A stretch of DNA of 64,000 nucleotides from Flavobacterium xanthum (GCF_900142695.1 NZ_FRBU01000014.1:24891-88890), one strand, 5' to 3'. Counted from the first letter of the stretch, positions 41,428-52,242 are shown. The notes: generated by a model from the letters alone, not told the origin. Program-made: numbers and translations.

Positions 41428-41510
41428 TTTTTTTTGGTTTTTTGGTTTTGGAGCTATCTAATTTAAAAAATGAGTTTAACTGAAAACGCTTCTTCAAAAA
41501 AGTAACAAAA

Positions 41511-41546
41511 AATAAAATCCCGTCAAACTTAATTTAACGGGATTTG
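41511..41546 (-). terminator. Terminator after gap
   Basis: Arms AAATCCCGT (41515-41523) and ACGGGATTT (41537-41545), preceded on the plus strand by A-rich sequence that is a U tract for leftward transcripts. Confidence 0.8.
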
Positions 41547-41559
41547 TAAATATAAAGAA

Positions 41560-42570
<1,011 letters not shown>

Positions 42571-42638
42571 TTAATTTTTTTGTTTATTTCTATTAACTCA
42601 ACCTAAAGTCTAATTTCCTCACAATAAACTTTAACCAC

Positions 42639-43625
42639 TTATGTAGACATAATGTCTGAAACTCTTAATAATTCTCTATCAATCATTGTTTTTCCTTTAA
42701 TTGCTTGTTCTAAAGGGGTCAATGAAACTTTATCATTTTGCAAGCCAACCATATAATTAGATTTCCCCTCTAACAAGGATTCTACCGCTTTCACTCCTAA
42801 TCTACTCGCTAGAACTCTGTCGAAACAAGAAGGTGATCCGCCACGTTGCATGTGTCCTAATACAGAAACTCTAACATCATATTCGGGTAAGTTGGCTTCT
42901 ACGTAATCTTTTAATTCAAATACATTTTTACCAATTTTATCTCCTTCGGCGATAACAACTATACTGGACGATTTTCCTGATGCCTTGCTTTTTTGTAAAG
43001 ATTCTAATAATCGGTCTAAACCTAAGTCTTCTTCGGGTATAAGAATTTCTTCGGCACCAGCACCAATTCCTGCATTCAAAGCAATATGACCCGCATCTCT
43101 ACCCATAACCTCAACAAAGAAAAGGCGATTATGAGAACTTGCAGTGTCTCTAATTTTATCAATTACATCCACAACGGTATTCAAAGCAGTATCATATCCT
43201 AAGGTGTGACTTGTTCCAAAAATATCATTGTCAATTGTACCTGGAATCCCCATTACTGGAAAATTAAATTCGGTATTGAATAGCAAACCTCCGGTAAACG
43301 TTCCATCACCACCAATTACCACTAAAGCGTCAATTCCTGATTTAAGTAGATTTTCATGTGCTTTTTTTCTGCCTTCTGGAGTTTTAAATTCTAAAGATCG
43401 AGCTGATTTTAAAATCGTCCCCCCTTTATTTACAATGTTATTTACACTTCGAGGTCCCATTTCCTTGAAGTCACCTTCAATCATTCCTTGATACCCTCTA
43501 TAAATTCCGATACATTCTATATGATGATAAGCACAAGTTCGAACAACTGACCGAATAGCAGCATTCATACCTGGTGAGTCACCTCCCGAAGTTAGAACGC
43601 CAACTTTTTTTATTGTTTTTGGCAT
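42639..43625 (-). CDS. pfkA: ATP-dependent 6-phosphofructokinase
   Basis: 328 aa. Motifs: GVLTSGGDSPGMNAAIRSVVR, GGDGTFTG (Asp/Gly ATP loop), PGTIDNDI with the catalytic Asp, EVMGRDAGHIAL and LGHMQRGGSPSC. The Gly after GGDGT supports ATP rather than pyrophosphate as phosphoryl donor. It phosphorylates fructose-6-P in the cytosol and precedes gap in a probable operon. Confidence 0.96.
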   Translation of the reverse strand: MPKTIKKVGVLTSGGDSPGMNAAIRSVVRTCAYHHIECIGIYRGYQGMIEGDFKEMGPRSVNNIVNKGGTILKSARSLEFKTPEGRKKAHENLLKSGIDALVVIGGDGTFTGGLLFNTEFNFPVMGIPGTIDNDIFGTSHTLGYDTALNTVVDVIDKIRDTASSHNRLFFVEVMGRDAGHIALNAGIGAGAEEILIPEEDLGLDRLLESLQKSKASGKSSSIVVIAEGDKIGKNVFELKDYVEANLPEYDVRVSVLGHMQRGGSPSCFDRVLASRLGVKAVESLLEGKSNYMVGLQNDKVSLTPLEQAIKGKTMIDRELLRVSDIMST

Positions 43626-44125
43626 TATTTAAAGTATTAAAGTGTAAAATTAGCAAACATTACCCACTTTCAAGGTCGCGTTTTTAATAAATTAGGAAAC
43701 TATTCTAAATTCAAACGTTTTCGTTAATAAGTTTTTGTATTTCCTAAATAAATTGAATTTTATTTAACAAAAATGAAAAATAGCCAACTTTTATTTAACA
43801 ATTAACAATTCGTCTGTTTTTTAATTAAAAAAAAGTCAGTCCCCCACATTATTTATGATTCAGAATTTAGGAATAATTTCATGTTTCAATGCCAAAAAAA
43901 ATTTAAATAGTGTAAGAAGTACTTTTCGATAATAGCACTATACTATGCGTTATTGAGCATTCTAAAATTGGGAGAAAAAGACAATCATCACAATTAATTT
44001 TAAAAAAATTTCCTTAAGAGCTGGTATTATTTAGCATATTGAATACACTGGCGGAACAAAAATTAACAGCAAAAAAAACGCTACTTTATAGGTAGCGTTT
44101 GGATAAAAATAGATAGGCTATATTT
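43626..44125. other. Gene-free region between pfkA and the persulfide dioxygenase gene
   Basis: 500 bp of very AT-rich sequence. I see no ORF with coding character. It holds the pfkA promoter (no convincing TAnnTTTG box near the start) and the hairpin at 44077-44099. Nothing else stands out. Confidence 0.6.
44071..44100 (-). terminator. Terminator after the persulfide dioxygenase-rhodanese gene
   Basis: Arms AACGCTAC (44077-44084) and GTAGCGTT (44092-44099) with a run of eight A to the left, a U tract for leftward transcription. Confidence 0.85.
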
Positions 44126-45541
44126 TTATAATAAGGTAGTTGGACACACATAATCTGTCTTTGGGAGATTGGTATTTTTGATTGCTTCAAACCCGCCAAC
44201 AACATCAACAAAATTATCCCAACCCCGCTGTTTTAAAATAGATGCAGCAATCATACTGCGATACCCTCCTGCACAATGCAAAATAAATTTCTTGTCTTTT
44301 GGAAATTCAGCAAGATGACTGTTTATTTCGTTTAGCGGAACATTAGTTGCCCCTATTAAATGTTCTGATAAAAATTCACTTTTTTTCCTTACATCAAAAA
44401 TCGGAGTTTCCGCAAAATTGATACTTTTTTCGAGTTCTTCAGTAGTAATTCGATCAATAGTATCGGTTTCAAAACCTTTGTTCTTCCACGAAGCAAATCC
44501 CCCTTCCAAGTAACCAATGGTATGGTCATACCCTATACGAGATAATCGTACCATACTTTCCTCTTCGTTTCCCAAAGTGGTAACCAATAAAATTTCTTGT
44601 TTTATATCAGAAATCATTTCGCCAACCCACATTGCAAAATTTCCATCTAAACCAATATTAATACTGTTTGGAATAAAACCTTTCGCAAATTCCTCGGCAG
44701 TTCTTGTATCTAGAATTAATGCTCTTGTTTCATTTGCAGTAGCCTCAAATTCAATTGGATTTAACGGTGTTTTTGCTTTCTTCATCACAGCGTCTAAACT
44801 TTCATATCCTTTAATATTCATTAAAACATTGGCAGGAAAATAGGCAGGAGGAGCAGTTAAACCCGTCAAAACAGCCGTAACAAATTCATCTTCGCTCATT
44901 TTTGGATTCAAAGCATAATTGGTTTTCTTTTGGTTTCCTAAAGTATCGGTGGTTTCCTTGCTCATCATTTTACCACATGCTGAACCCGCACCATGATTTG
45001 GATATACAATTAAGTCATCTGACAAAGGCATTATTTTTTCTCTCAACGAATGGAACAGATGACGCGCTAATTTATCTTGCGTTAACTCTGCAATAACATG
45101 TTGCGCTAAATCCGGTCGCCCAACATCCCCAATGAACAAAGTATCTCCAGTGATAATGCCATGTTCTCTTCCATTTTCGTCAATGAGCAAGTAGGTCGTG
45201 CTTTCCATGGTATGTCCCGGGGTATGAATAACTTTAACTTTATAATTTCCGACTTCAAACACCTGTCCATGAGTAGCTGAAATAATTTCATAGGCAGGCT
45301 TGGCTGTTGGACCGTAAACAATTTTAGCATTCGTTTTACTAGCTAAATCCAAATGTCCAGAGACGAAATCAGCATGGAAATGAGTTAAAAAAACGTATTT
45401 TATTTTAGCATTATCCTTAAACGCTCTGTCAATGTAAGGTTGAACCTCGCGTAAGGGATCAAAAATTGCTGCCTCACCATTGTTTTCAATATAATAAGCT
45501 GCATGAGCAATACATCCTGTGTAAATTTGTTCTATTTTCAT
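44126..45541 (-). CDS. Persulfide dioxygenase (MBL fold) with two rhodanese domains
   Basis: 471 aa from the ATG at 45541 (MKIEQIYTG); two further codons upstream begin with TTG. The metallo-beta-lactamase domain (about 1-250) has THFHADFVSGHLDLA (HxHxD) and HTPGHTMESTTYLL, the ETHE1-type iron site. Rhodanese domain 1 (about 270-365) lacks the active-site Cys (TTLGNEEES); rhodanese 2 (about 375-470) keeps it in HCAGGYRSM. The protein would oxidise glutathione- or bacillithiol-persulfide to sulfite and move sulfane sulfur. Its partner SQR is encoded just upstream under a shared type of operator. Confidence 0.9.
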   Translation of the reverse strand: MKIEQIYTGCIAHAAYYIENNGEAAIFDPLREVQPYIDRAFKDNAKIKYVFLTHFHADFVSGHLDLASKTNAKIVYGPTAKPAYEIISATHGQVFEVGNYKVKVIHTPGHTMESTTYLLIDENGREHGIITGDTLFIGDVGRPDLAQHVIAELTQDKLARHLFHSLREKIMPLSDDLIVYPNHGAGSACGKMMSKETTDTLGNQKKTNYALNPKMSEDEFVTAVLTGLTAPPAYFPANVLMNIKGYESLDAVMKKAKTPLNPIEFEATANETRALILDTRTAEEFAKGFIPNSINIGLDGNFAMWVGEMISDIKQEILLVTTLGNEEESMVRLSRIGYDHTIGYLEGGFASWKNKGFETDTIDRITTEELEKSINFAETPIFDVRKKSEFLSEHLIGATNVPLNEINSHLAEFPKDKKFILHCAGGYRSMIAASILKQRGWDNFVDVVGGFEAIKNTNLPKTDYVCPTTLL

Positions 45542-45588
45542 AATCAAGAGTTTTTAAATAAATACTATTTTTTCGAATTTTAACAAAG

Positions 45589-45683
45589 CAAAATTAGGTG
45601 CAACCTATTCCAACTTGTGTGATAATTATCATGGAAAAATAACTATTTTATGAGTAAATACAGTATGTGACAAATGTCACATA
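45589..45683 (-). promoter_or_regulatory. Promoter with two CRP/FNR-type palindromes, persulfide dioxygenase gene
   Basis: On the minus strand a TAATTTTG -7 box (45596-45589) lies downstream of GTGATAATTATCAT (perfect core TGATAATTATCA, 45620-45631). A second perfect palindrome, TATGTGACAAATGTCACATA, lies at 45664-45683. Both fit the TGTGA-N6-TCACA / TTGAT-N4-ATCAA patterns of the CRP/FNR superfamily. The first is centred 36.5 bp from the near edge of the -7 box, placing it around -41 for a normal start site. Confidence 0.65.
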
Positions 45684-45707
45684 GAAAAATTAATGAGGAT
45701 GAAACAT

Positions 45708-45736
45708 AAAAAAACCATCCTGTTAGAATGGTTTTT
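45708..45736 (-). terminator. Terminator after the SQR gene
   Basis: Arms AAAACCAT (45711-45718) and ATGGTTTT (45728-45735), A run on the left giving a leftward U tract. Confidence 0.8.
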
Positions 45737-45823
45737 ATACGTGTTGAAAAAGTTTAATAAAGCAGACTTTTGGCTAGTAGACCATAATCAAATATTTAAA
45801 ATCGGACAATAGCATATTAAATA

Positions 45824-47104
45824 TTAAGCAGTTCCTTTGAGAATTTTATTCCAATACAACCACGGCAGAATTTTGGTTTTCAGGATCCACATCGTCCATC
45901 TTGGTTTGGCCTGATCGAAAGGAAATGTCATCTGGGGTTTGTTAGAATAATCAAATTCTGCTAACATTAACTTTCCGTATTGGGTAGGAATAGGACAAGC
46001 ACTATAGCCATCATAATGAGCCGTTAGAATCTTTTTATCCATTACTTCTAATAAATTTGTAACGACAACGGGCGCTTGTTTACGGATTGCCGCTCCAGTT
46101 TTACTGCAGGGTGCATTGGTACAATCACCTAGGGCAAAAACATTTGAAAACCGAATATGTTGCATCGTGTTTTTATCAATCTCAACATACCCTAGAGGAT
46201 TTGATGCATCACGTAAGGGGCTATTTTTGATAAAATCCGGTGCTGATTGCGGGGGTACCACGTGACACAAATCAAAGTTTAACGTAACAGTAGTACTCGT
46301 ATTCACATTAGCGTCGGTTGTTTCATTGATGCTATAACAAGCAGCATCTGATTTTGATAGTGATTGTTTAATAGCAATTGGTGTGGCCGTAGTTTCAAAT
46401 TCAATTGTTTTGCTCTGCCCATTAATAGCAACTGTATTGGCGTTATAATGTACTTTGATATTACCCTTTTCCAAAACTTTTTCTAATGTAGCTTTGTATT
46501 CAGGAACTCCAAAAATAGCATTTGATCCCGAAATATAATGAACATCGCATTGCTCTAAAATACCTTTTTTACGCCAATAATCTACCGCCAAATACATGAT
46601 TTTATGTGGAGCGCCACCACATTTTATAGGTGTTGATGGATTCGTAAAAACGGCTATACCCCCTTTAAAATTTTTTATCATTTCCCAAGTGTATGGAGCC
46701 GAATTAAAATCGTAATTACTGCTTACATTATTCTTCCCTAGCGTTTCTTTCAATCCTTTTATTTTATACCAATCCAACTGAATTCCTGGACAAACAATCA
46801 GATACTCATAGGTAATTTCTTTTCCAGAGTTGCAAATAACTTTATTTCCTGTGGGATCAAATGTAGCAACTGCCTCTTTAATCCAAGTCGTGTTTTTAGG
46901 AATAACCTCTTTTTCATTGCGAACTGTTTTTTTAATATCAAAAATACCGGCTCCTACTAAAGTCCACGCCGGCTGATAATAATGTTTTTCCGAAGGATCA
47001 ACAATTCCAATAGTTAAATTACTTCTTTTGTGCAGTAATTGAGAGGCAACGGATATTCCCGCATTTCCCCCACCAATTATGAGTATTTGAAAATGATTAG
47101 ACAT
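45824..47104 (-). CDS. sqr: Sulfide:quinone oxidoreductase, type II-like (SQR)
   Basis: 426 aa flavoprotein. The FAD site is IIGGGNAGISVASQLL; the conserved TPIKCGGAPHKIMYLA has Cys162, and ALGDCTNAPCSKTGAAI has Cys328 and Cys333. Cys162 and Cys328 match the expected redox pair (family knowledge; alignment by eye). HVVPPQSAPDF and a C-terminal amphipathic stretch suit membrane attachment. An insert of about 35 residues near 245-275 is unusual. It oxidises sulfide and passes electrons to menaquinone, producing persulfide for the downstream dioxygenase-rhodanese. It has its own promoter and terminator. Confidence 0.88.
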   Translation of the reverse strand: MSNHFQILIIGGGNAGISVASQLLHKRSNLTIGIVDPSEKHYYQPAWTLVGAGIFDIKKTVRNEKEVIPKNTTWIKEAVATFDPTGNKVICNSGKEITYEYLIVCPGIQLDWYKIKGLKETLGKNNVSSNYDFNSAPYTWEMIKNFKGGIAVFTNPSTPIKCGGAPHKIMYLAVDYWRKKGILEQCDVHYISGSNAIFGVPEYKATLEKVLEKGNIKVHYNANTVAINGQSKTIEFETTATPIAIKQSLSKSDAACYSINETTDANVNTSTTVTLNFDLCHVVPPQSAPDFIKNSPLRDASNPLGYVEIDKNTMQHIRFSNVFALGDCTNAPCSKTGAAIRKQAPVVVTNLLEVMDKKILTAHYDGYSACPIPTQYGKLMLAEFDYSNKPQMTFPFDQAKPRWTMWILKTKILPWLYWNKILKGTA

Positions 47105-47135
47105 AAGTTCTTAGTTTTTAGAATTTTATAATTAC

Positions 47136-47181
47136 CAATATTAATTTTTTTAAAACTAACCCCTTGTGACTTTTGTCACAA
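47136..47181 (-). promoter_or_regulatory. Promoter with CRP/FNR-type palindrome, SQR gene
   Basis: TTGTGACTTTTGTCACAA (47164-47181) is a perfect 7-bp inverted repeat with a 4-bp spacer, matching TGTGA-N6-TCACA. A -7-like TAATATTG (47143-47136, one mismatch to TAnnTTTG) lies downstream. The palindrome centre is 36.5 bp from the near edge of the -7 box, exactly the spacing in the persulfide dioxygenase promoter. Confidence 0.62.
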
Positions 47182-47674
47182 ACCAGATTTATTCCAAACC
47201 GTACTTTACGCATTAAAAACTAGCAGTAAACCTACCCAAAATGCGAGCACATAAATTTAACGTTGCTAATGAGACAACTATCACCATCGTTTTTTTATAT
47301 GGCTTCTTCTATAAATTCAAATAATTGTAAAGTCCCAAATAATCTAGTGGAATTATCAATTGACAAAAGCAACAGTGTAAAAAAGAGTAGTTTGATTTTC
47401 GCCGTACTGACAATTAAAGATCTACCTACAACCTAAAGGTCTGGAAGTCCAAACCAAATAGTTTAAATAGTAAAAAATACCAACCACTAATGGCCTCAAA
47501 TCCTCACTAAAAGGTAATAATAGTGGGTCAAAGCCAGGTATAGGAAAATTAATTTGTTGTATGCGCACTTTTCCATTCCATTTGGTATCCCTACTAATTC
47601 TTTTATAGGATATTAAAAGTAGTTATGAATGAAAGGACATTGTTTTAAATCGAGCCAGAAGCTACTTTTGAAGC
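47182..47674. other. Gene-free region between SQR and tamB
   Basis: About 490 bp without a coding-like frame. It is less A/T-homopolymeric than other gaps and could be decayed coding DNA, but I recognise nothing. A weak inverted repeat (AAGCTTAATT/AATTAAGCCTT) overlaps the tamB stop and may help terminate it. Confidence 0.5.
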
Positions 47675-50600
47675 TTAATTTTCTTCAGGAATTAAGCCTT
47701 CTTGATTTTTTTTAATTTTTGTAGTAGAGGTTTTCTTAGATTTTGTAAAATTAATGTAGTCTGGAGATAAGTTGGAATCTTGATCTTCGGACGCAGGAGT
47801 TGTTACTTTATCAAATTTTAGATTCTTAAAAATCTTATTTACAAATTCTTTGAAAGTATCAAAATCTACCTCATAAGAAACCCCTAAACCTTGCGTATAT
47901 CCAATCCCTTGACCAACATAATTAATATCATTTTCTTTATTAAAAAGTCTTAGATTTAGCGTTCCGTCTTCATTAACTCGAAATAGAACTTCCACATCAC
48001 CTACAATTGCAGACTCATTTATTCCTCCAAAAGGAACTCCCAGTTTACCATTAATAGTCACTCTATCATTAATTTTAGAAGAAATTGTGGCAACGAACCT
48101 TCCATCAGTTTCTTTTCCAATTCTTCGATCTGCACCAATAAAATTTAACCCAACCTTAAACTTTTCGTCATCGGATTGTATGATTCCGCCTAAAATACTT
48201 GAGGCAGTCTCAAATAAACTACCGGAAAAATCAGATTGGTTAACTCCTTCGGGGCTTAAGAAACCACCCGAAGATAGCAAATACAAAGCTTGTGTTTGTC
48301 TAACATCTTTATCGTTTAGTTTGTATTGAATCTCTGATTTTAATACATTACTCACTGTTGGAAATTCGATGTTAAAATCGGGCTCCGGACTGGTTAAATC
48401 TCCACGAACTCCTATGACAACTTCCACTGGAACTTTGGTATTGAAGGATGCATTATCTAATAAAACTGCTGGATTTGCTGATGTTTTATAAATGGCCTCT
48501 AGGTTTAACTGCGCTTTCATGGGATTACCTTCCCAAGTGATTGACCCTCCCTTTTTTACTTCGAATTTCTTATCAATAAGTCCTCCGTATTTAAAGTTAT
48601 AGGTTCCCTCATAAGCCTGAAAATCTCCCCACATGTTGAATTTTCCTAATGTATTGATTTTAAATAATAACGACCCAAATCCTTTCCCTTTCATTCCGTG
48701 ACCGGTATTGCGATCCAGAATCACTTCTACTTCTGCATCTGGGGTAATATCAAAATCAAATTCAAGTTCGAGTCCGTTGTAGTTCCTGGTGTTATCAACA
48801 ATGCCATTCTGTAAATTGTATTTTTCTTTAGCTGTTACAAAATGGATAAAGATATTATCACTTACACTCTCCGCATTGTTAATGGGAATTTTTATAGCTG
48901 TGCCTTTCTCTGATTTAGCCTCTACTTTTATAAATAAAGAATTCGTAGGTCCTTTAATCGTAGCAGTACCATCTATAAAGGCGGTTCCATAATAGGCTGC
49001 ATCTTCACTATCTTTTGTGTCTAAGGCTAATAATCGTTTGGAATTAATTGTTAAATCTAATTTCCAATCTGTAAAATTATTGTGCTCAATATTTCCATTT
49101 AAGCTACCTTTAGTTCCATATTTAGTATCAGTCAAGGTATTATTTCTAAATAAGAATCGCTCATCTGTTAAGTCTATAATTGTATTATCACCTAATCCAT
49201 AATCTACATTCAAATAGGGAATGGTTATACCTGCATTATCTAAGAAAAGGCGACCATTGATGTTCGGTTTTTTGAGATTGCCTTCTATGGTAGAATTACC
49301 TGAAATGGAACCTCTAATATTAGACAATACTTCTCCACCGAGCGAGTTTAATGTGGCAATATTAAATTTTTCGAATTTTAATTTTAAATCAAGGATTGTC
49401 TCTTTATTTACGATTTCAAAACTCCCATTGGCATTAAATGCTTCAATATTTTCATTTTCTAAATTGGAATTGATAGTAAACTTTTTCAGATTTTCATCTC
49501 CTTCTATATCAAAATTTAAAGTTCCTAAAGGGGTTTTATTTACATCTAAATTATCAATCACTATCGAAGCCGTAGGTTGATAAACATCGTTATTCTGTTT
49601 GAAATCAACTTCTCCATTAATATTTCCCTGCAAAACAAACTTATTATTCGTAGGCGTAATCTGGTTTAAATTGACATCTTTAAAACTCAATTTCAAGTCC
49701 TTTATGGTTGTATCCTTAAAAACCCCCGCTAATGAAATCGACTGATCTTCATGGGATAGAATTATATTATCGATATTAAAATTTTTAAATGACTTATCAA
49801 AAACAATTTGATTATCTGGAGTTTCATTTTCATTTAAAAACCACAAATAGTCCTTGAATTTAATTTCTGATTTGCTAATGCCCACAACATTGTTATTATC
49901 CTTATTTATCGTATGGTATAAATTCAGATTGTAATAGTCTTCTGCATTTGGACCGCCTTTAAATTCGGAACGAAAGAATAATGTATCCTTCATCGTAACA
50001 TTTATCAAACTAAAATCTCGTATTTTATAATATTTTGTTTTGATGCTATCGAGCTCAATAAAGGCATTATAAAGAGGATTTTTGTTGTCAACTGAAACTC
50101 TAATATTGTCAAATGTCGTATTTGATGCTTTAATTTGGGGCGAATCAAAGTTGAGTTTAAATTCCTGATTATCTGAGTTGATATTTCCTTTAACAATGGT
50201 GTTAGCTCCTATTGAAATTTCAGGATAAAATATTTCGATTATTTTATTATAGATGGAAAAATTAAATTTAAGGAACTGTCCTTTTTTAACCTTGCTTGGC
50301 TTAAAATTAGTATAAAGACTTCCTAAAGAATTTTTTACTAAATTTTCCAGTTGATTGAATTCATATTTACCCACAATTTCTCCTTGCACAATATCTGGAG
50401 AATTGACAGTTATCGTTCGTATTCTATTTTGATCAAAAACAGAATTTATCGCAAAATCATCAAAATTATAGGTGTCCTTCGCATTTTGATAAGAGGTTTT
50501 GTTGATATAAACATTTCCTTGAAAATTCTCGATGTTATTTCCTGAAGCCTGAACCACAACATCACCTCTAAATACGGAAACCGAGTCTTTTATTAATTTT

Positions 50601-52108
50601 AGTTTGTTCAAATCTGCATTTTCAACAATAATATGAAAATCATAGCGACTGTCTTTTTTGCTTAAATCCAATAAACCATCAAATGTCATAGTTAAATTGG
50701 GATCATTAATCTCTATTTGACCTTTATAATTTGGACTTTCTAGTGTTCCATTCACCACGATATTAGAATAATTATAAGTATTGTACTCAATTTGACTAAT
50801 ATCCCCTTTGATAGCAGTTTTTAAATATTTTTGTTTAAAACCCTTTCCGTCTACATCAATATTTAAGCTTACCCGACCAACTTCTTTTTGATCCAATAAA
50901 GTTCCAATGTCAAAATTTTCTAAAATTACATTTCCTAAATAAGAAGCTTTATCAATTACGTTGATATTTTGAATGGCTAATTTTGAAGTTACTTTCCCTA
51001 ATGCAGTGCTCATAGAAAAATCTGCTTCGACTGCGGTAGTGGAAACATTGGAAGATCCTGAAGCGGAAAATCTTCCTAGTTTTTTTAAGGAAGTCGGTAA
51101 TTTATTACCCAAAATATTAGGCAGAATTACAATCAAATCCTCGTAACTAGAAGTTAATTTATCAAATTTGGCATACATGGAGAATTTTTGCCCCTTTTTA
51201 GCAAAAAGATTTTTAAAATTAATATCTCCAATTATTTGGGTCTTACGATCATCTACTAATTCCAGATCTTTAAATTTCAAATCGTTAAGTGTCCCTTTGA
51301 TACTTGCTTTAACGTAAAAATGTTGGTTTTTACCAATTTCTTTATAAAAATAACGAATATCGTTCGAAGCTATAGAAGCCGAATTCAATTTGATATCAAA
51401 AAGAACTTTATCTGTAAAATTAGAAAAATCTTCTATTTTATAATTCAATAAAACCGTTCCTACTAAGGTGGATTCTTTCGTTAATAAGTCTAACTTTTCG
51501 AGCTTTATATTTTTTTTCGAATAAGTGAATTTTGATTTTAAATTTTTAACATACAAACCTCTAAAATCTAGAAATGACATCTTGTTTATATCGGTTGTAA
51601 CATCAGGACCAAATATTTTAAAATCCGTTACAGAAGCATTCAGCTTTGTAAAATCTAACTCTTTTGGAATCTCCCGATTTTCATCAGTCAGCATAAAATG
51701 TCCAGAAAAGATTTGAAGTTTGTTCGCTTTAAGCAAAAATTTTCTGCTGGACGGTTTTCCAGTTTCGAATGCTTTAATGAATTTATCAAGGTTTGATTCT
51801 TTTTCGTTTTTATACGTTTTTAAGTTAAAAATTAACCCATGTAAATCCAATCCGTCAAAAATTAAATCACCATCCAATAATTTTTTTCCTTCCAAAATAG
51901 TAGTTTGTATTCTTTCAGAATAAATTAAAGTGTCTTTACGATGATCGCGAATCAATACTTTTTTGAATTTTATTCCTCCAAAAACAGAAATTGCAACCCC
52001 ATCAATAGCAATATTTGTCCCAAAATCTTTATTAATACTGTTCGTAAAATAATGTGCAATTCTAGTTTGAACAGCTGGCAAAGTGAGTGCGATAGCAAGA
52101 ACTAGCAA
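47675..52108 (-). CDS. tamB: TamB-like translocation and assembly protein
   Basis: 1477 aa from the TTG at 52108. A short N-terminal hydrophobic helix is followed by very long repetitive beta-structure and a C-terminal TamB (DUF490) domain at about 1000-1450 (GTAFIDGTATIKGPTNSLFIKVEAKSEKG, FNTKVPVEVVIGVRGDLTSPEPDF, FKVGLNFIGADRRIGKETDG). Such proteins span the periplasm as lipid-transfer bridges or assist outer-membrane assembly. The frame stays open upstream to a TAA and encodes IKKVIKIVLRSLLGLILLL, which would complete the membrane anchor, but no ATG/GTG/TTG precedes it. The annotated start is thus probably too short. Confidence 0.9.
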   Translation of the reverse strand: MLVLAIALTLPAVQTRIAHYFTNSINKDFGTNIAIDGVAISVFGGIKFKKVLIRDHRKDTLIYSERIQTTILEGKKLLDGDLIFDGLDLHGLIFNLKTYKNEKESNLDKFIKAFETGKPSSRKFLLKANKLQIFSGHFMLTDENREIPKELDFTKLNASVTDFKIFGPDVTTDINKMSFLDFRGLYVKNLKSKFTYSKKNIKLEKLDLLTKESTLVGTVLLNYKIEDFSNFTDKVLFDIKLNSASIASNDIRYFYKEIGKNQHFYVKASIKGTLNDLKFKDLELVDDRKTQIIGDINFKNLFAKKGQKFSMYAKFDKLTSSYEDLIVILPNILGNKLPTSLKKLGRFSASGSSNVSTTAVEADFSMSTALGKVTSKLAIQNINVIDKASYLGNVILENFDIGTLLDQKEVGRVSLNIDVDGKGFKQKYLKTAIKGDISQIEYNTYNYSNIVVNGTLESPNYKGQIEINDPNLTMTFDGLLDLSKKDSRYDFHIIVENADLNKLKLIKDSVSVFRGDVVVQASGNNIENFQGNVYINKTSYQNAKDTYNFDDFAINSVFDQNRIRTITVNSPDIVQGEIVGKYEFNQLENLVKNSLGSLYTNFKPSKVKKGQFLKFNFSIYNKIIEIFYPEISIGANTIVKGNINSDNQEFKLNFDSPQIKASNTTFDNIRVSVDNKNPLYNAFIELDSIKTKYYKIRDFSLINVTMKDTLFFRSEFKGGPNAEDYYNLNLYHTINKDNNNVVGISKSEIKFKDYLWFLNENETPDNQIVFDKSFKNFNIDNIILSHEDQSISLAGVFKDTTIKDLKLSFKDVNLNQITPTNNKFVLQGNINGEVDFKQNNDVYQPTASIVIDNLDVNKTPLGTLNFDIEGDENLKKFTINSNLENENIEAFNANGSFEIVNKETILDLKLKFEKFNIATLNSLGGEVLSNIRGSISGNSTIEGNLKKPNINGRLFLDNAGITIPYLNVDYGLGDNTIIDLTDERFLFRNNTLTDTKYGTKGSLNGNIEHNNFTDWKLDLTINSKRLLALDTKDSEDAAYYGTAFIDGTATIKGPTNSLFIKVEAKSEKGTAIKIPINNAESVSDNIFIHFVTAKEKYNLQNGIVDNTRNYNGLELEFDFDITPDAEVEVILDRNTGHGMKGKGFGSLLFKINTLGKFNMWGDFQAYEGTYNFKYGGLIDKKFEVKKGGSITWEGNPMKAQLNLEAIYKTSANPAVLLDNASFNTKVPVEVVIGVRGDLTSPEPDFNIEFPTVSNVLKSEIQYKLNDKDVRQTQALYLLSSGGFLSPEGVNQSDFSGSLFETASSILGGIIQSDDEKFKVGLNFIGADRRIGKETDGRFVATISSKINDRVTINGKLGVPFGGINESAIVGDVEVLFRVNEDGTLNLRLFNKENDINYVGQGIGYTQGLGVSYEVDFDTFKEFVNKIFKNLKFDKVTTPASEDQDSNLSPDYINFTKSKKTSTTKIKKNQEGLIPEEN

Positions 52109-52234
52109 AAGTAGGATTAGCCCAAGCAGGGAACGAAGTACTATTTTTATAACTTTTTTGATACCTATTTACTATTTAAATTTTTCACTACTGTATTTTG
52201 CCTTTAGAAACGGGGCCCTTTGATAAAAATTCTT

Positions 52235-52242
52235 TAATTTTG
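52235..52242 (+). promoter_or_regulatory. -7 box of tsaD
   Basis: TAATTTTG matches TAnnTTTG about 65 bp before the tsaD start. A TTTG at 52219-52222 is too close for a normal -33. Confidence 0.45.

Noticed and set aside
47182..47674. Possible decayed gene or sRNA between SQR and tamB
   Set aside because: No frame with a motif or a promoter-terminator pair was found; left as unassigned.
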